Of a stretch of 64,000 bases of DNA, positions 14,998 to 25,952 are shown one piece after another; position 1 is the first letter of the stretch, and every line of letters begins with the position of its first letter. Under the pieces are notes generated by a model. That model saw nothing but the letters and a program-made list of their open reading frames with translations, did not search any database and had not been told where the DNA came from. Position numbers and translations under genes: made by a program. The stretch is from Mycoplasmopsis pullorum (GTDB lineage Bacteria > Bacillota_I > Bacilli_A > Mycoplasmatales > Metamycoplasmataceae): assembly GCF_001900245.1 (NCBI RefSeq), contig NZ_CP017813.1, positions 1 to 64,000 of the forward strand. Reading direction: 5' to 3'.

Positions 14998-15480
14998 TTA
15001 TCCTTTAGTTTGCCGTTTACGTATTGCTTCGAAATTATGTATTTTACGTGCAATGTGGTATTTAAAACACATGTAAATTAAATACAAAGCAATTAATGCA
15101 GCACTGAGTGAAACAAAAACTCCGGAAATTATTTGTTCTAATAATAATGTATCAAAACCTTTAAAAAATGGAGTAAACCCTAAGATGATAAAAATTATTA
15201 TTCAACAAATAAAGAATATGTATCCAGCTTGAAGTTTATTTCGTAATAAACTTATATAAATTAAGAAAAATACCACCAAGAGATTACTTCCGATAAACGA
15301 AAGAATTAGCAATCTTGTGTAATTTTCCAATTCAATCTCGCTATATGTCTCAGCATTTTTAATTCCAAACACAAACGGAATCAAAAATCAAACAATATAA
15401 GAGAGAGTCCAAAACGGAAGTAAGCTTATTAAAAAATAAAAATCAATTTTGGAGAGATTGATTTTTAATTTTTTATACAT
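14998..15480 (-). CDS. Small membrane protein of maltose ABC operon
   Basis: A 160-residue protein with about four hydrophobic segments: LISLLPFWTLSYIVWFLIPF, LILSFIGSNLLVVFFLIYIS, an FFICWIIIFIILGF stretch and VFVSLSAALIALYLIYMC, ending in a short basic tail. I do not recognise a family. It lies between the binding-protein and malF genes, with gaps of two bases on each side, so it is certainly part of the operon. It resembles the other two small membrane proteins of the operon in layout but not obviously in sequence. An accessory or anchoring role in the importer is inference. Confidence 0.75.
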
Positions 15481-15482
15481 GA

Positions 15483-17870
15483 TTATTTTTCGAATGTCAC
15501 CACTAATTGTAATGCAGTTTCAGTCATAATTTTAGCTTTATCTGAGTATAATTTGCTCATTTGTTCTAACACTGCAGCTGTAAATTCAGCTTTAGCATCA
15601 AGATCAGGTGTTTCGGTTTTTTTGGCTAAAATCTTATCTGCTGTTTCTTTAATAAATACTTTGTTTCCGAATGTACTGTCATTTCAAATTCCTCAAACGG
15701 TTGAAGCAAATTGTGGATTTGAGTGGTCAATACGTTCAGTTAAGGTTGTTAAAACACCTAAACCACCATCTTCAATACTTCTACGTGATGTAACTACGTC
15801 AAGAATTTTGTTGATTGCACCATTTTTTTCGTATTTAGCAATTTCATCAGTCGCTTTTGATAACTCAACATCGCTAGCTGTTCCATCTTTTCTTAACACG
15901 AATTTAGGTGCAACTTTTTCAACTAATACACGGATTTGTGCATTGTTTACATAGTTGTTGAAGTACAATTCGCTCGCTTTAGTAATTACTTCGTCAGATA
16001 CTTCAACTTTAGCTGCGTTAGCAAATTCAGTTGCTTTAGCTTTTACTTCTTCATAAAGTGCATTCAAAGTATTGTTTTTGATTGCTTCAGTAATTTTTGC
16101 ATATAAAGCTTCTTTTGAGTCACCTGAATCACCGTTAGCACCAAAAATATAATCTTCAACTTTTCTTACATGTAAAGTTCCTATTTCGGCATTTTGAATT
16201 AATTCTGGATGAGCTTGAACAAATTCACTCTTAATAATTTCAGGTCCAACTTGTCATGGTTGACCGTCCCCAACAAGTGCTGATAATTCAATTCCAAGTA
16301 ATGCAGCTTCAGCATTACGAAGTCCTGTAACTGGTTTAAGAGCATTTTTTAATTCAACTCAAGCTTCTGATTCAAATTCTGCACCATCAAGACCATAATC
16401 AACTTTGATAATATTTTTTTCATCTAAAGGTGTATTTGAATTTGAAATATCTCATGTTCCATAGTCAACTTTTGCTTTTGAAAGAACTTTTCCTTGTGAG
16501 TGATATGCATCAATAAATTCATCTGCACTTGTATATCCTAAAGGTTCGTAGAATTTAGCAAATTCTTTATTTTCTTCTTTCAATTCATTGGTCATTGATT
16601 TTTTCAACTCATCTTGCATATGGTTACCATATGGAATTTTTGAGTCTGATTTAAAGTAAGCTTTGTAAGGTTCTAATTTAAAAATTAACTTAATAAATTC
16701 TGAAATAGCACCTTTACGTTCTGCACTCGCACCATTATTTCTTGAGTTAATTGCATATGATCAAGCACCTGGTTGTTGTACATAAGCACTTTCATCAGTT
16801 GCTTTAATTACGTTAACAAATACGTTAGTGTCAGCATTTTTCTGTGTGTTTTGCACGTCTCAAGTACCAACAACTGCGAAGTTAATTTTCTTAGCTTTTA
16901 ATAATTCTCAGATTTTTTGTTGAACTGTCCCCATATCCTTGTCGATGACTGCAACTAAATCTGATTGTGTAATACCACGTTGAGCTCATTTAGTTTGTTT
17001 GAATTCTTCTTCATTCATTAAATATGCTGCTTGTCAAATAGGGAAAACTAAGTCCATAGCCGCTTGCACACCTTTTTTAAAGTGTTCGTGGTATTTATCA
17101 CCGATAATGAATCCTGATTTAGCTGAAGCTCCATCACTATAAAGGATTTTAGCCATTAAATCTTGTAAATCTTTTTTACCAGAGTTTTGTTTAGCAATTT
17201 CTGTAAAAACCCCTCCCATGATTCCGGCTCCGTATCAAAAGTCTTGAAGACGAACAATTGCAAGACCCTCCTCAACCAATTCTTTTAATGAGTTGGTATT
17301 TGGACTTAATAAAACATTCTTAGTTGTTTCATAATCCAAGTTTGACGCCATAACGATTCCCTCAACGTTGTGACGAATTCCGTAAAGACGTTTTTCAGGA
17401 GTTGGTTTTGCAGCATTACGTTCAATCCCTGAAACAGTTCCGTATTCTTTCATTGATTGTTTTTCAGCATCACTAAGTCCAAGTTGAGTTGTAATTGTAT
17501 CAAATAAACTTGGATCAAATTTATCTAAGTTTGTTAAAGCATTTTTTGATGCTAAGTCAGTAATTTCTGGTGCATAGAAAATGTCAGGTACTACTTTATA
17601 GTCACTCGCCCCAGTTGTTCCGATTTCTTTTGCTGAAAAGACGTCTTTTTCTAAAATAGTAATTTTAAATCCGTGTTTGGTGTGATATTCTGTTTTGTTG
17701 AATTCTTCAATTACTTTGTTGTAAAAATCTTTTTGAACACCGTCAACACCAATAACAATTTCTTTAATTTCTTCAGCTTTAGTGTCAGGTCCACAAGCTG
17801 CTGAAGTAGCTACTAAAGTTAAACCACCTAATCCTAAACCACCTAAAAGAAGCTTTTTCTTTAATTTCAT
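15483..17870 (-). CDS. malE: Sugar-binding lipoprotein, MalE-like
   Basis: A 795-residue lipoprotein, the solute receptor of the ABC operon. The signal peptide has a basic start and glycine/leucine core, with lipobox TSAAC giving Cys26 as the lipidated residue. The mature region has extracellular solute-binding (family 1) features: TDLASKNALTNLDKF and GIRHNVEGIVMASN are typical of MalE-like receptors. It is nearly twice the size of enterobacterial MalE, as is common for mycoplasma receptors that replace periplasmic components. The start is supported by a strong AAGGAGAG sequence 5 bases upstream. Ligand specificity is inferred from context. Confidence 0.85.
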
Positions 17871-17886
17871 TTTCTCTCCTTAAATT

Positions 17887-18333
17887 CTATTCAAAAACAA
17901 TTTCATTTTTCACATAAGCTACCATTGCAAAGAGCATTCCGATCGGACTTAAGAATAACAATGACGCTAACATACTTACTATTCCAATTCATTTATTAAA
18001 TTCAGTTTTAGACAAAATTGAGCAGATATGTAAACTCATAAACGCAATCACAAGGTAAGATAGTATTATTATTGCAAGTACGATTCTTCAGTGATATTCC
18101 ATTAAAATTTTTGTATCGACTGTTATTTTAGAATTAGCATCAATCTTAATAACATAGAAAAACAATAAGATTTGCGAGATTAACATAACAGTATTTGCAA
18201 AAACTAAAATTAAATATTCTAAAACTTTAGGTAAATAACGTCGTTCAAGCGGATATTTACCTAAAAAGAGATACCGCATTTTAGTTTTTCATGGTAATTT
18301 TTTAATCGTGAATTTTGATTTGTTTTTTTTCAT
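17887..18333 (-). CDS. Small membrane protein, first gene of maltose ABC operon
   Basis: A 148-residue protein, basic N-terminus (MKKNKSKFTIKKLPWK) followed by three predicted membrane segments (YLILVFANTVMLISQILLFF, IVLAIIILSYLVIAFMSL, and IGIVSMLASLLFLSPIGMLF). The motif near residue 20, RYLFLGKYPLERRYLPK, resembles the short N-terminal region found before some mycoplasma sugar-permease helices, but I cannot assign a family. It is the promoter-proximal gene, 16 bases before the malE start. Function unknown. Confidence 0.7.
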
Positions 18334-18346
18334 ATTAAGCAATTAA

Positions 18347-18419
18347 ATTATATGTATTAAATCAATTTATTCACGTATTTTATTGTTGCATAAGTTGTTG
18401 GTAAGCTTTGACCGGTCAA
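18347..18419 (-). promoter_or_regulatory. Promoter and palindrome upstream of maltose ABC operon
   Basis: A TATAAT box on the minus strand (18347-18352) lies 13 bases before the ATG at 18333. Further upstream is a perfect 12-bp palindrome TTGACCGGTCAA (18408-18419), the most GC-rich dyad in this intergenic stretch and about 75-85 bases from the start codon. It could be an operator for the GntR or RpiR regulator encoded nearby. Confidence 0.45.
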
Positions 18420-18436
18420 GTATTTTGGTTAAAAAA

Positions 18437-18461
18437 AGCACAAAAAACTAACTTTTGTGCT
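18437..18461 (-). terminator. Terminator of the amylase gene
   Basis: AGCACAAAA (18437-18445) pairs with TTTTGTGCT (18453-18461) and is followed on the minus strand by a run of seven T, 40 bases after the amylase stop codon. Confidence 0.75.
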
Positions 18462-18502
18462 TGAGTAAAAAATGCATATGAAAATTATTTCACATTTACT
18501 AC

Positions 18503-20362
18503 TTAAATTATTTTAACTTTAAAACCGATGATTGAAAATCCGCTTTTGCTACGTTCAATTTGGTTTTGATTAATCGATACTTTTTGCTTAATTAAAACAT
18601 CAGTAATTTTATAATTATCCTTTAAAACCATTTTTCAATTTTGCGGTGATTGGTTAAATGAAAAGTAATAAACTAAATAATCAAAATCGTCATTTTCTTT
18701 TGGATTCTTACGAACTACAATACTATTTTCTGAAATTCCAATTGATGCTTTTGAGTCAATTACCAAACTAGGATCTAAGTCTAAATTTTTCATTTTAAAC
18801 ATATCACTATTTGCTTGTCGAATTTGGATTAATTTTTTAGTTAAATTATAAGCAGAGTCAGAATCACTCATTTGTTTTTCGATAGTTGGAATGTCTTTTG
18901 ATGAATTTAAGAAAATACGACTATATTCACTTCCACTGCGTTTTTCATAGAAATCGACATTTTTCTTCGCATCAGATCAAGGGAAAGCTTCACGAATTAA
19001 ATTGTCCCCTCTTTCTTTTGGACCACCATGCATCATTAATTCGTTTCCGTCGTATAAAATAGGTGTCCCTTGTTTGACCAAAAGTGCACTTAAACCAAAT
19101 TTCATTAAATCTTGGTCAAGTTTTGAAAGTTCTTCATTTCAAGTTCCATTTAATTCATTAATTCTTACATTATTAATTCAACGGTGTACGTCATGATTAT
19201 CTAAAAATGGTAATCATTCAACATGATGATTAACTGTTTTTTCTAAATCATTCATTGAATTTAAAAAGTCATCATTTTCATTAAAGTTCATTTGGATGTT
19301 TCCTAAACCTTTAGAATGTCAACCATCAATTACACTTGAAAGTGCTGGATTATTTTGGTAAGCAAAGTATTTTTTTGCGTTCAATGGACTTTCTCATCAT
19401 TCACCAAACATAAAGACTTTGTCACTTTTTCTTGATTCACCATCATTCATCGCATTTTCGCTCGCTTGACGCAATTGTGTAAATAATTTAGCAGTTTTAG
19501 TTCCATCTAAATCTGATGGTTCGTATTTGTTTTTTGAACCTCAAAAATGGTAGAATGCGTCATACCTAAATCCATCGACTCCTTTTTTACTTCAGAAGCT
19601 TTGAATTGCTTTAAGTTCTTCAACCACTTCAGGATTGTCCAAGTTTAAGTCGGGCATACCTTTTCAAAATTCTGCGACATATTCAGAATTAGTTGGTTTG
19701 CGAGTTTTATCAATGTTTAAAAATATATCGATTGAATTTTGATCATCTATACCATATGCTTGAACATGTTCATCATTTTTGCGTTCATAAAAACGATAAA
19801 AGTCACGATATTTTTGCTCGCCTCTTAAAGCTGCTTGGAATCATGGATGTTCATAAGAAGTATGGTTAAAAACTAAGTCCAAAATAACCGCGATTCCACG
19901 TTTATGTGCTTCAATTAAAAACTCGTCAAAAGCTTGCATTCCACCTAATTCTGGAGCTACATCTAAATAATCAATCACATCATATCCATGATATGAACTA
20001 GCTGGATGAATAGGTGATAAATATAAAGTGTCCACTCCAAGCTTACTAAAGTAGTCTAAATTATTTTTTAGACCGATAAAATCACCAATTCCATCGTTAT
20101 TTCCATCAGCAAATGAATAAACGATTAATTGGTACATTACATTACTTTGTGGAGCTTGTTTGTTAAATGGAGCGATGAATTTTGCATTTTGAGCTTCTAA
20201 AATATATGACAAATGATTCATGTTTTGACTTTGAATCTTCTGAGTAAATTCTTGATCACCTCAATTTTTTAACTTTTTAGCATTATTAACACATGAAGGT
20301 ACTAGCAAGCAAGAGCTACCAGCTAATGTTGCTAACTTCATAAAAATCAAACTTTTTTTCAT
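18503..20362 (-). CDS. Secreted GH13 alpha-amylase lipoprotein
   Basis: A 619-residue surface amylase. The signal peptide ends in lipobox LVPSC with Cys24 as the lipid-modified residue. The catalytic barrel shows region I DLVFNHTSYEHP, nucleophile Asp in GVDGFRYDAF, acid Glu in FMFGEWWES and the third acid in LDNHDVHRW. The N-terminal barrel strand VMYQLIVYSFADGNNDGIGDF is typical of maltogenic or neopullulanase-like amylases. Being anchored outside the cell, it would cut starch or glycogen into oligosaccharides for the adjacent ABC importer. It has its own terminator and is a single-gene unit. Exact specificity (alpha-amylase, maltogenic amylase, glucosidase) cannot be set from sequence by eye. 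Confidence 0.88.
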
Positions 20363-20423
20363 ATTATTTTTATTATATGAATTTATCAAATTTATCTTTT
20401 GAGAATCTTGTTAGGTCAAATAA

Positions 20424-20446
20424 AAAGTGCATTTTTGGTGCACTTT
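20424..20446 (-). terminator. Terminator after RpiR gene
   Basis: AAAGTGCA (20424-20431) and TGCACTTT (20439-20446) form a hairpin followed by TTTATTTGACC on the minus strand, 31 bases after the RpiR stop codon. Confidence 0.7.
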
Positions 20447-20477
20447 AAAACTTTTTGCCGAAAAATTCAATTTAATG

Positions 20478-21338
20478 TTATTTGTTTGAATCATTTCATT
20501 TTTTAATATTAGAATTTATCTCGTCAAAAATCGAGAATTTTGGATCAACGCGATTAACCAAAATAAAATAAATTAAATCAGCTAAGAATAAAAATCCAAT
20601 TTTGCTACCAGCACTAGTAATGCGGTGTTGTTGTGGTAATGAGTTTACAATTAATACATTACGAATGTCATTGCGTTCAAGCGATTTATTACGTGTTCAT
20701 ACACAATGACGAATTCGATTATTAATTAAATGGCTTAATACCGGAAAAATTTCTGCCGTATTACTGCTACGAGTAATGACTGTAACAAAACAGTTATCTT
20801 TTAGAACGTGACTAAGACCAAAAAAGTCATGCACACTTGAAATATTGTGTGTCGTTATACCGATTTTATTCAGATTTTTTGACAGATACGAACCGACAAA
20901 CGAACTTTCTCCGATTCCAAAAATAATGTGGTTTTTGCAGTATTTTAGTCTACGAATGTATTCACGAATATTGTCGAAATTTTCACTGTAACGCTCAAAA
21001 GCATCTTCAATACTAAATTTGTAGTGTTTGTGGATGTTATTGATGATATCATGAATACTTAATTGTCCCTCTTCTTTAAGCTCAAGGTCGTTATTTTCAA
21101 CGATATATTTACGTTTTTGAATATAAAGTTGAAATAAACGATAGTTCTCAAAACCTAAAGATTGAATAAAACGAGTCAGAGTTGATTGTGAGCAAAAAAC
21201 CTTTACTGATAATTCTTTTGCAGACAATTGAATTACTAAATCAGGATTAGATTCTATAAAATCGATTAAATAACGATTATTTTGATTATTTGAAAGATTC
21301 GACTTGTATTTCTTTTCGATAAGATTTTGTTTTGCCAT
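20478..21338 (-). CDS. RpiR-family regulator (HTH + SIS)
   Basis: A 286-residue sugar-responsive regulator. The N-terminal RpiR helix-turn-helix covers about residues 20-95 (VKVFCSQSTLTRFIQSLGFENYRLFQ), and a SIS phosphosugar-binding domain follows from about 125 (IIFGIGESSFVGSYLSKNLNKIG, then VITRSSNTAEI). A TAAAAT box at 21347-21352 lies 8 bases from the ATG and no Shine-Dalgarno sequence is visible, suggesting leaderless translation. Immediately upstream is a trinucleotide repeat where the -35 element should be. Between the amylase and the nuclease/ABC operon, it could control either; its targets are unknown. Confidence 0.88.
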
Positions 21339-21364
21339 ACAAAATAATTTTATTAAGTTCTGCG

Positions 21365-21391
21365 ATAATAATAATAATAATAATAATAATA
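21365..21391 (-). repeat. (ATA)9 trinucleotide repeat in RpiR promoter
   Basis: Nine uninterrupted ATA units (TAT on the minus strand) occupy 21365-21391, starting 12 bases beyond the putative -10 box at 21347-21352. The -35 hexamer, expected 17 bases upstream of the -10, falls inside the repeat. Slippage would change promoter spacing by multiples of three. Confidence 0.75.
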
Positions 21392-21478
21392 ACGGTATTT
21401 TTCATATTTTTTCCACATTTTCATCCTTAGTCAATTAAAACGATAACGTCTTATTGGTAGAGAGAAAAGTAAATAAAA

Positions 21479-21500
21479 AGTGTAGCGATATCGCTACACT
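21479..21500 (-). terminator. Terminator of nuclease/ABC operon
   Basis: A perfect 22-bp palindrome (AGTGTAGCGAT and its complement) lies 8 bases after the stop of the 50-residue gene and is followed on the minus strand by TTTTTATTTAC. Confidence 0.75.
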
Positions 21501-21508
21501 GATTTTTA

Positions 21509-21661
21509 TTATTCCAAGTATCCAATTGGTAAGTAAATTAATCCAAAGATAACCAAACCAATAAAGATTAAGAAAACCGAAAATGCTGCAAGAACCATAA
21601 TTAATTTCGAATATTTAATTAGGTTTGTTCAAACATATTTTTTAAAGTAAAATGAAAACAT
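21509..21661 (-). CDS. 50-residue single-pass membrane peptide
   Basis: A short gene at the end of the nuclease/ABC operon. It begins one base after the upstream permease stop codon (TAATATG), with GAAAGGA inside the permease end as a ribosome-binding site. The product starts MFSFYFKKYVWTNLIKYSK, then a hydrophobic segment of about 22 residues (LIMVLAAFSVFLIFIGLVIF), and ends PIGYLE. One Trp is encoded by TGA. The strong operon terminator follows directly, which supports its being translated. No family is recognised; a small accessory subunit of the transporter is possible. Confidence 0.6.
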
Positions 21662-21662
21662 A

Positions 21663-22646
21663 TTATCCTTTCGTTGCAACACCTTGTCTTGATATAGCAT
21701 TCATAATTCTTTTTCTAATCAATGAGTAAATAATAATTAATGGTAATACAACTAAGACAGCCCCGGCCATTCTGATGTTAACTACCATTCTGGTAAGACC
21801 ATCAACTTCTTCTTTTCCGGTTGTAAATAATCAAATTGATAATAAAGGAGCATCGGTTCTACCTTCATAAACAGTAGAAGGTCATAAGTAGCTGTTTCAT
21901 GAAGCAAAAGCGGTTAAAATAGCTACAGTTCAAATAGTTGGTTTAATCATTGGAATTGCAATTTTGACAAAGAATTTTAATTCACTTGCACCGTCTATTT
22001 TTGCAGATTCACGAACACTATCATTAATCGCCTCAAAAGCATTACGGAACATAAATCCTGAGAATACTGAAGCAACGAATGGCATTGTTAAAGCGATTAT
22101 GATTTTAAAGTTGTTAGCCGCATCTTTTCATCCAAGCTTAACAATAACGATATATTGTTGCGAAAGCAATGCAAGCTCAGGTAAAACAAGTAATGATAAG
22201 AAGAAGAATCACATCGCATTTTTAAATCTTCATTGTTTTAAACTAAATGCGTATCCAAAAGTCATTGAGAAAAATGTTTTTCCGGCGATACTTACTGCAG
22301 TAATTAATGAAGTAAAAATTAAAGCTTTTCAGTATCCGTCTTGGAATGCTTTAGCATAGTTTGATCATTCAAATAGTATTTTACCAGACTCTAAATCACG
22401 TGGTACTAAGTGCACTGTACCTGTATCTTCAGCTAATTGACGTGTGAAAAGAGAATTAGCGATCATAAAGTAAAAAGGGAAAAGAACTACCGCACCAAAG
22501 AATAATAAAACTGATAATTTGAAAAACATAATCAGTAATTTACTGATATATTTGGTTGTTTCAATAGGATTTGCTACTTTTTCTTGTTTAGATTTTAAAT
22601 TTCGTTTTAAGAACATTTGTTTTATTAGCAATTTTACTGTAAACAT
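21663..22646 (-). CDS. ABC permease, UgpE/MalG-like
   Basis: A 327-residue CUT1-type permease with six predicted membrane helices and EAA loop SAKIDGASELKFFVKIAIP. The N-terminus of about 35 residues is basic. Its first 59 bases overlap the end of the preceding permease gene, an unusually long overlap but supported because both frames have family similarity. It pairs with the gene at 22588-23673. In M. genitalium and M. pneumoniae the corresponding genes are called ugpE, though glycerol-3-phosphate transport has not been shown; the nuclease next door suggests nucleoside or nucleotide products. Confidence 0.85.
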
Positions 22647-23673
22647 TCTTTTCTCCTTTCTTTTCTTTAAGTGTAAACATTAATGCTACAAATTTACGTA
22701 AAGTATATGATACGGTTATACCGATGATAACTAAATACACAGATAAAGCTGCGGCACGTTCAAAACTTTTATCAACAGTAATATATTTATAGATTAATAA
22801 CATAATCGATCCACCACCATTTTGAACCGCTGCACCGGCAGAGTTGTTGAAAATAGCAAGTGGAAAGACTTTAATACCACCAATTAATCCGACCGTAATT
22901 AAGAATGAAATTGTTTTTTGGATTGATGGTAAAGTAACAAAGAAGAATTGTTTTGCTTTATAAGCTCCATCAATTGAAGCTGATTTATAAAGCTGTTTGT
23001 TAACACCTAACATTGCAGATGTTAAGATTAAAATTTGGAAAGCTAGATTACCTCAAACACCACGTACTAAAATAACGACTAAAGGTAATCATGAATCGCT
23101 CTCACCGCTTTTTAATCACTTAAGATTAGTACCAAAAATTAAATTAACTAACCCTTTTTCTTGTGGTTCAGTTCCACCAAAAAGGTAGAAAAACGTTAAA
23201 CCAACCGCAATAGCGTTAGTAACATACGGTAAGAAGAACACCGTTTGTACAAATCCACGTGTATATTTATTAATAACGTGGAAAATTGCGGATGCAATTA
23301 GAATCGAAATAGTTAATGAGATTGGTAACGCAGCAACTGAATACACGAATGAGTTTCTTAATGCGATGTAAAACTCACCACCGATTTTAGTTTTAGCGTC
23401 TAAGAAATCTATGAAATTTTGAGTTGAGTATACAATGTCATACGCTTTTGGCCCAACTCTTCTTTCAAAAGCGACAAAAATAGTTAAAATAAACGGAATA
23501 ATTGTAAAAAGTAAAATAATTAAAATTGAAGGTAATATTAATAATGATGGTTTTCAAAATGGAGATTTTGCATCAATAATTCTTAAACTTGATTGCTTTT
23601 TAGTAATAGAAAACTTTGAACGGAAAAAGTTTTTAATTCGAATTGAAAATAATGATAAATTATTAAAAAACAT
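22588..23673 (-). CDS. ABC permease, UgpA/MalF-like
   Basis: A 361-residue permease with six predicted helices; the first is PSLLILPSILIILLFTIIPF near residue 45, and the EAA loop is YKSASIDGAYKAKQFFFVT. The start ATG is three bases after the ATPase stop. The C-terminal 20 residues, charged (KEKKGEKNVYSKIANK), extend past the start of the next gene. With the downstream permease it forms the membrane channel of the second importer. Confidence 0.85.
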
Positions 23674-23676
23674 GAA

Positions 23677-25902
23677 TTAATTAACTCTTTCAGTCGTATC
23701 AATATCGAATAAATGCAATCTTGAAACTTTTGAAATATCCATGTAAACAACATCACCGATATTGTATTCATCTTTTTTACTTAAGAATACGTTAGCAATA
23801 ACTTTAGGTTCTTCAATGATAACTTGGGCTTGAATTTCTTTTCCTAAGTATTCAACAGATTTAATTGTACCTTTGAAAATTCCTTTAGCCGCTGTAGTTT
23901 CAACTAAATCTTCTCCACGAATTCCAACTTTAATTTCAGGTTTTGAATAGTTTGAAATTGTAGTAATTGCCTTGTCATTAATTAAGATTTCACCATTGTG
24001 AACTTTGGTTGGAAAGACTGACATTTCAGGCATACCTAAAAACTTAGCAACGAATTCGTTTGCTGGTCTACGGTAAAGTTCCATTGGTGATCCCATTTGT
24101 TGCACTTGAGCCATTGACATACAGATAACTTTGTCGCTAATTGACATCGCTTCTTCTTGATCGTGAGTAACAAAAACTGTAGTAATTTTACTTTCTTGTT
24201 GTAATTCACGAATTCATTTTCTAGTTGAAATTCTTAATTTAGCATCTAAGTTTGAAAGTGGTTCATCTAATAAAAGAATTTTTGGTTTTTTAACAAGAGC
24301 ACGTGCGATAGCAACACGTTGTTGTTGTCCACCACTTAATTGAGTTGGTTTTTTGGCTAAATTCTTTGTAATATCAACACGTTCAGAAACTTCAAGCACA
24401 TCGCGAGCAATCGCTTCTTTCATCGAAATTAAGTCTTTTTTATATTCTTCAACTTCATGTTGAGCTTCAATAGGTAACAATCTAATTAATTCATTAAGTC
24501 CTTTGTTTGAATTCGATGAACTAACTGATGTTTGACTAGCAAAAATTTGTGAAACCAGTTCCTTTTGAGCAAGTTTGAATTTATTTTGATATTCTTTATT
24601 TTCTTGCTTAATAATTTTTTTGGTTTCATTTAACATTCTATTAACTGAGTGAACTTTAGTTAAAGATTTCATGAAATTAAGTTGTAATTTCAAGTTTTTA
24701 AGAATTTTATTGTGTTTTACTTTGACGTATTTAAATAAAACTTTATAAATTGATTCATTAATTTTATTTAATAATTTAACTTCAAAAGTACGAACAATTT
24801 CTTTAGGTTGAATACTAATGTTGTTTTTGTAAACTTCATTTTTGTAAGTTTCAAGTTCATCAAAAAGACTACTTCTTAGTTTGTAAATTTTGTCAATGTA
24901 TAAATCTAAAGAATTGGTGTAATTTTCTTGTAAGAAATCATTAATTTCTAAAGAATTTAAGAATTTACTGATTTTTAATGAATTTTGATTTTCACAATAT
25001 TCTAATTCATGAGTTAAATGTTTTGCAATTGGATTTTCTTTATTTGTCAATTGACTAACATTTTGAATAGGATTTGAATGAATTCTTCTTAATAATTCAA
25101 TTTCTAAGCTTTCAGTGTATTTTAATTTTGATGAAAATTCATCTAATAAATCGTTAATTTGTTGAGTTTTATTTGCATAGATCTCTTTAATTTTTTCATT
25201 AATTAGCTCTTGATCAATTTCAGCAACGATTTTCTTTTGGTAAAGTGTTTTTTCGTTTGCTGCTTTTGCTTTTTTATATGATTCAAGCGAATCCTTAACA
25301 ATAAAGTTCTTTTCGGCAGCAGACTTAGATTGAGCAATTTCTAAAAGGTTAACCTGATTTTGTGAAATATCTTCTTTACGAGTTTTTAAGTTTAAAAATG
25401 AAACATTATTTTTTTCAAAAATGTCATTTCTCTCGTTAAAAGCGTTTTCTAAATCAGTAATGTATTTAGATTCGACATTAAAATGTTTAGCTAAAATTGT
25501 AAAAATGTTTTTTTGTGCTTTTTCAAAATTTAACTTATATTCTTTTTGTCAGTGTTCATCATTGTAAAGTGGAAAAGCAATATTATCAAAAACATTCATG
25601 TGTGGATAAAGGGCATAGTTTTGAAATACTAATCCTAATTCTCTTTGTTGAGGTGAATATTTTGTAACATCAATTCCGCTAAAATAAATTTTACCGCTAC
25701 TTGGTTTTAAAAGACCTGAAATGGCATTAAGAGTTGTTGTTTTACCACTACCACTAGGTCCAAGTAAAGTTACAAGCTCTCCTTGGTTGATTTTAAAAGA
25801 AACATTATCAACTGCAATTGAAGTACCAAAGTCAATAACTAAGTTTTTAATTTCAATTGCTGGAGTTTGCAATTTTACAGATCTTTGTTCTTTGTTGTCC
25901 AT
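23677..25902 (-). CDS. ABC ATPase (UgpC/MalK-like) with about 370-residue insertion
   Basis: A 741-residue ATPase. Walker [10 protein letters not shown] lies near residue 42 and the Q-loop [13 protein letters not shown] near 95-105. The signature LSGGQQQR does not appear until about residue 520, followed by Walker B ILLLDEP, D-loop and H-loop VTHDQEEA and a normal TOBE domain. In ordinary MalK proteins the Q-loop and signature are about 50 residues apart; here roughly 370 extra residues, rich in Lys, Glu and Leu and likely alpha-helical or coiled, sit in the helical subdomain. The same arrangement, with a smaller insertion, is known in the UgpC annotated in M. genitalium (MG_187), so it is a lineage feature rather than an error. 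TGA codons are read through in the insertion. Confidence 0.88.
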
Positions 25903-25952
25903 TATTTCCTTTCTTTATTACTTTAATTTTAATAGATTTCTAGAATTTAATG

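Noticed and set aside
12900-15000. MalF extension as a separate gene
   Set aside because: The reading frame is unbroken from 14995 to 11951 with TGA as Trp, and no internal start with a ribosome-binding site is seen at the boundary.
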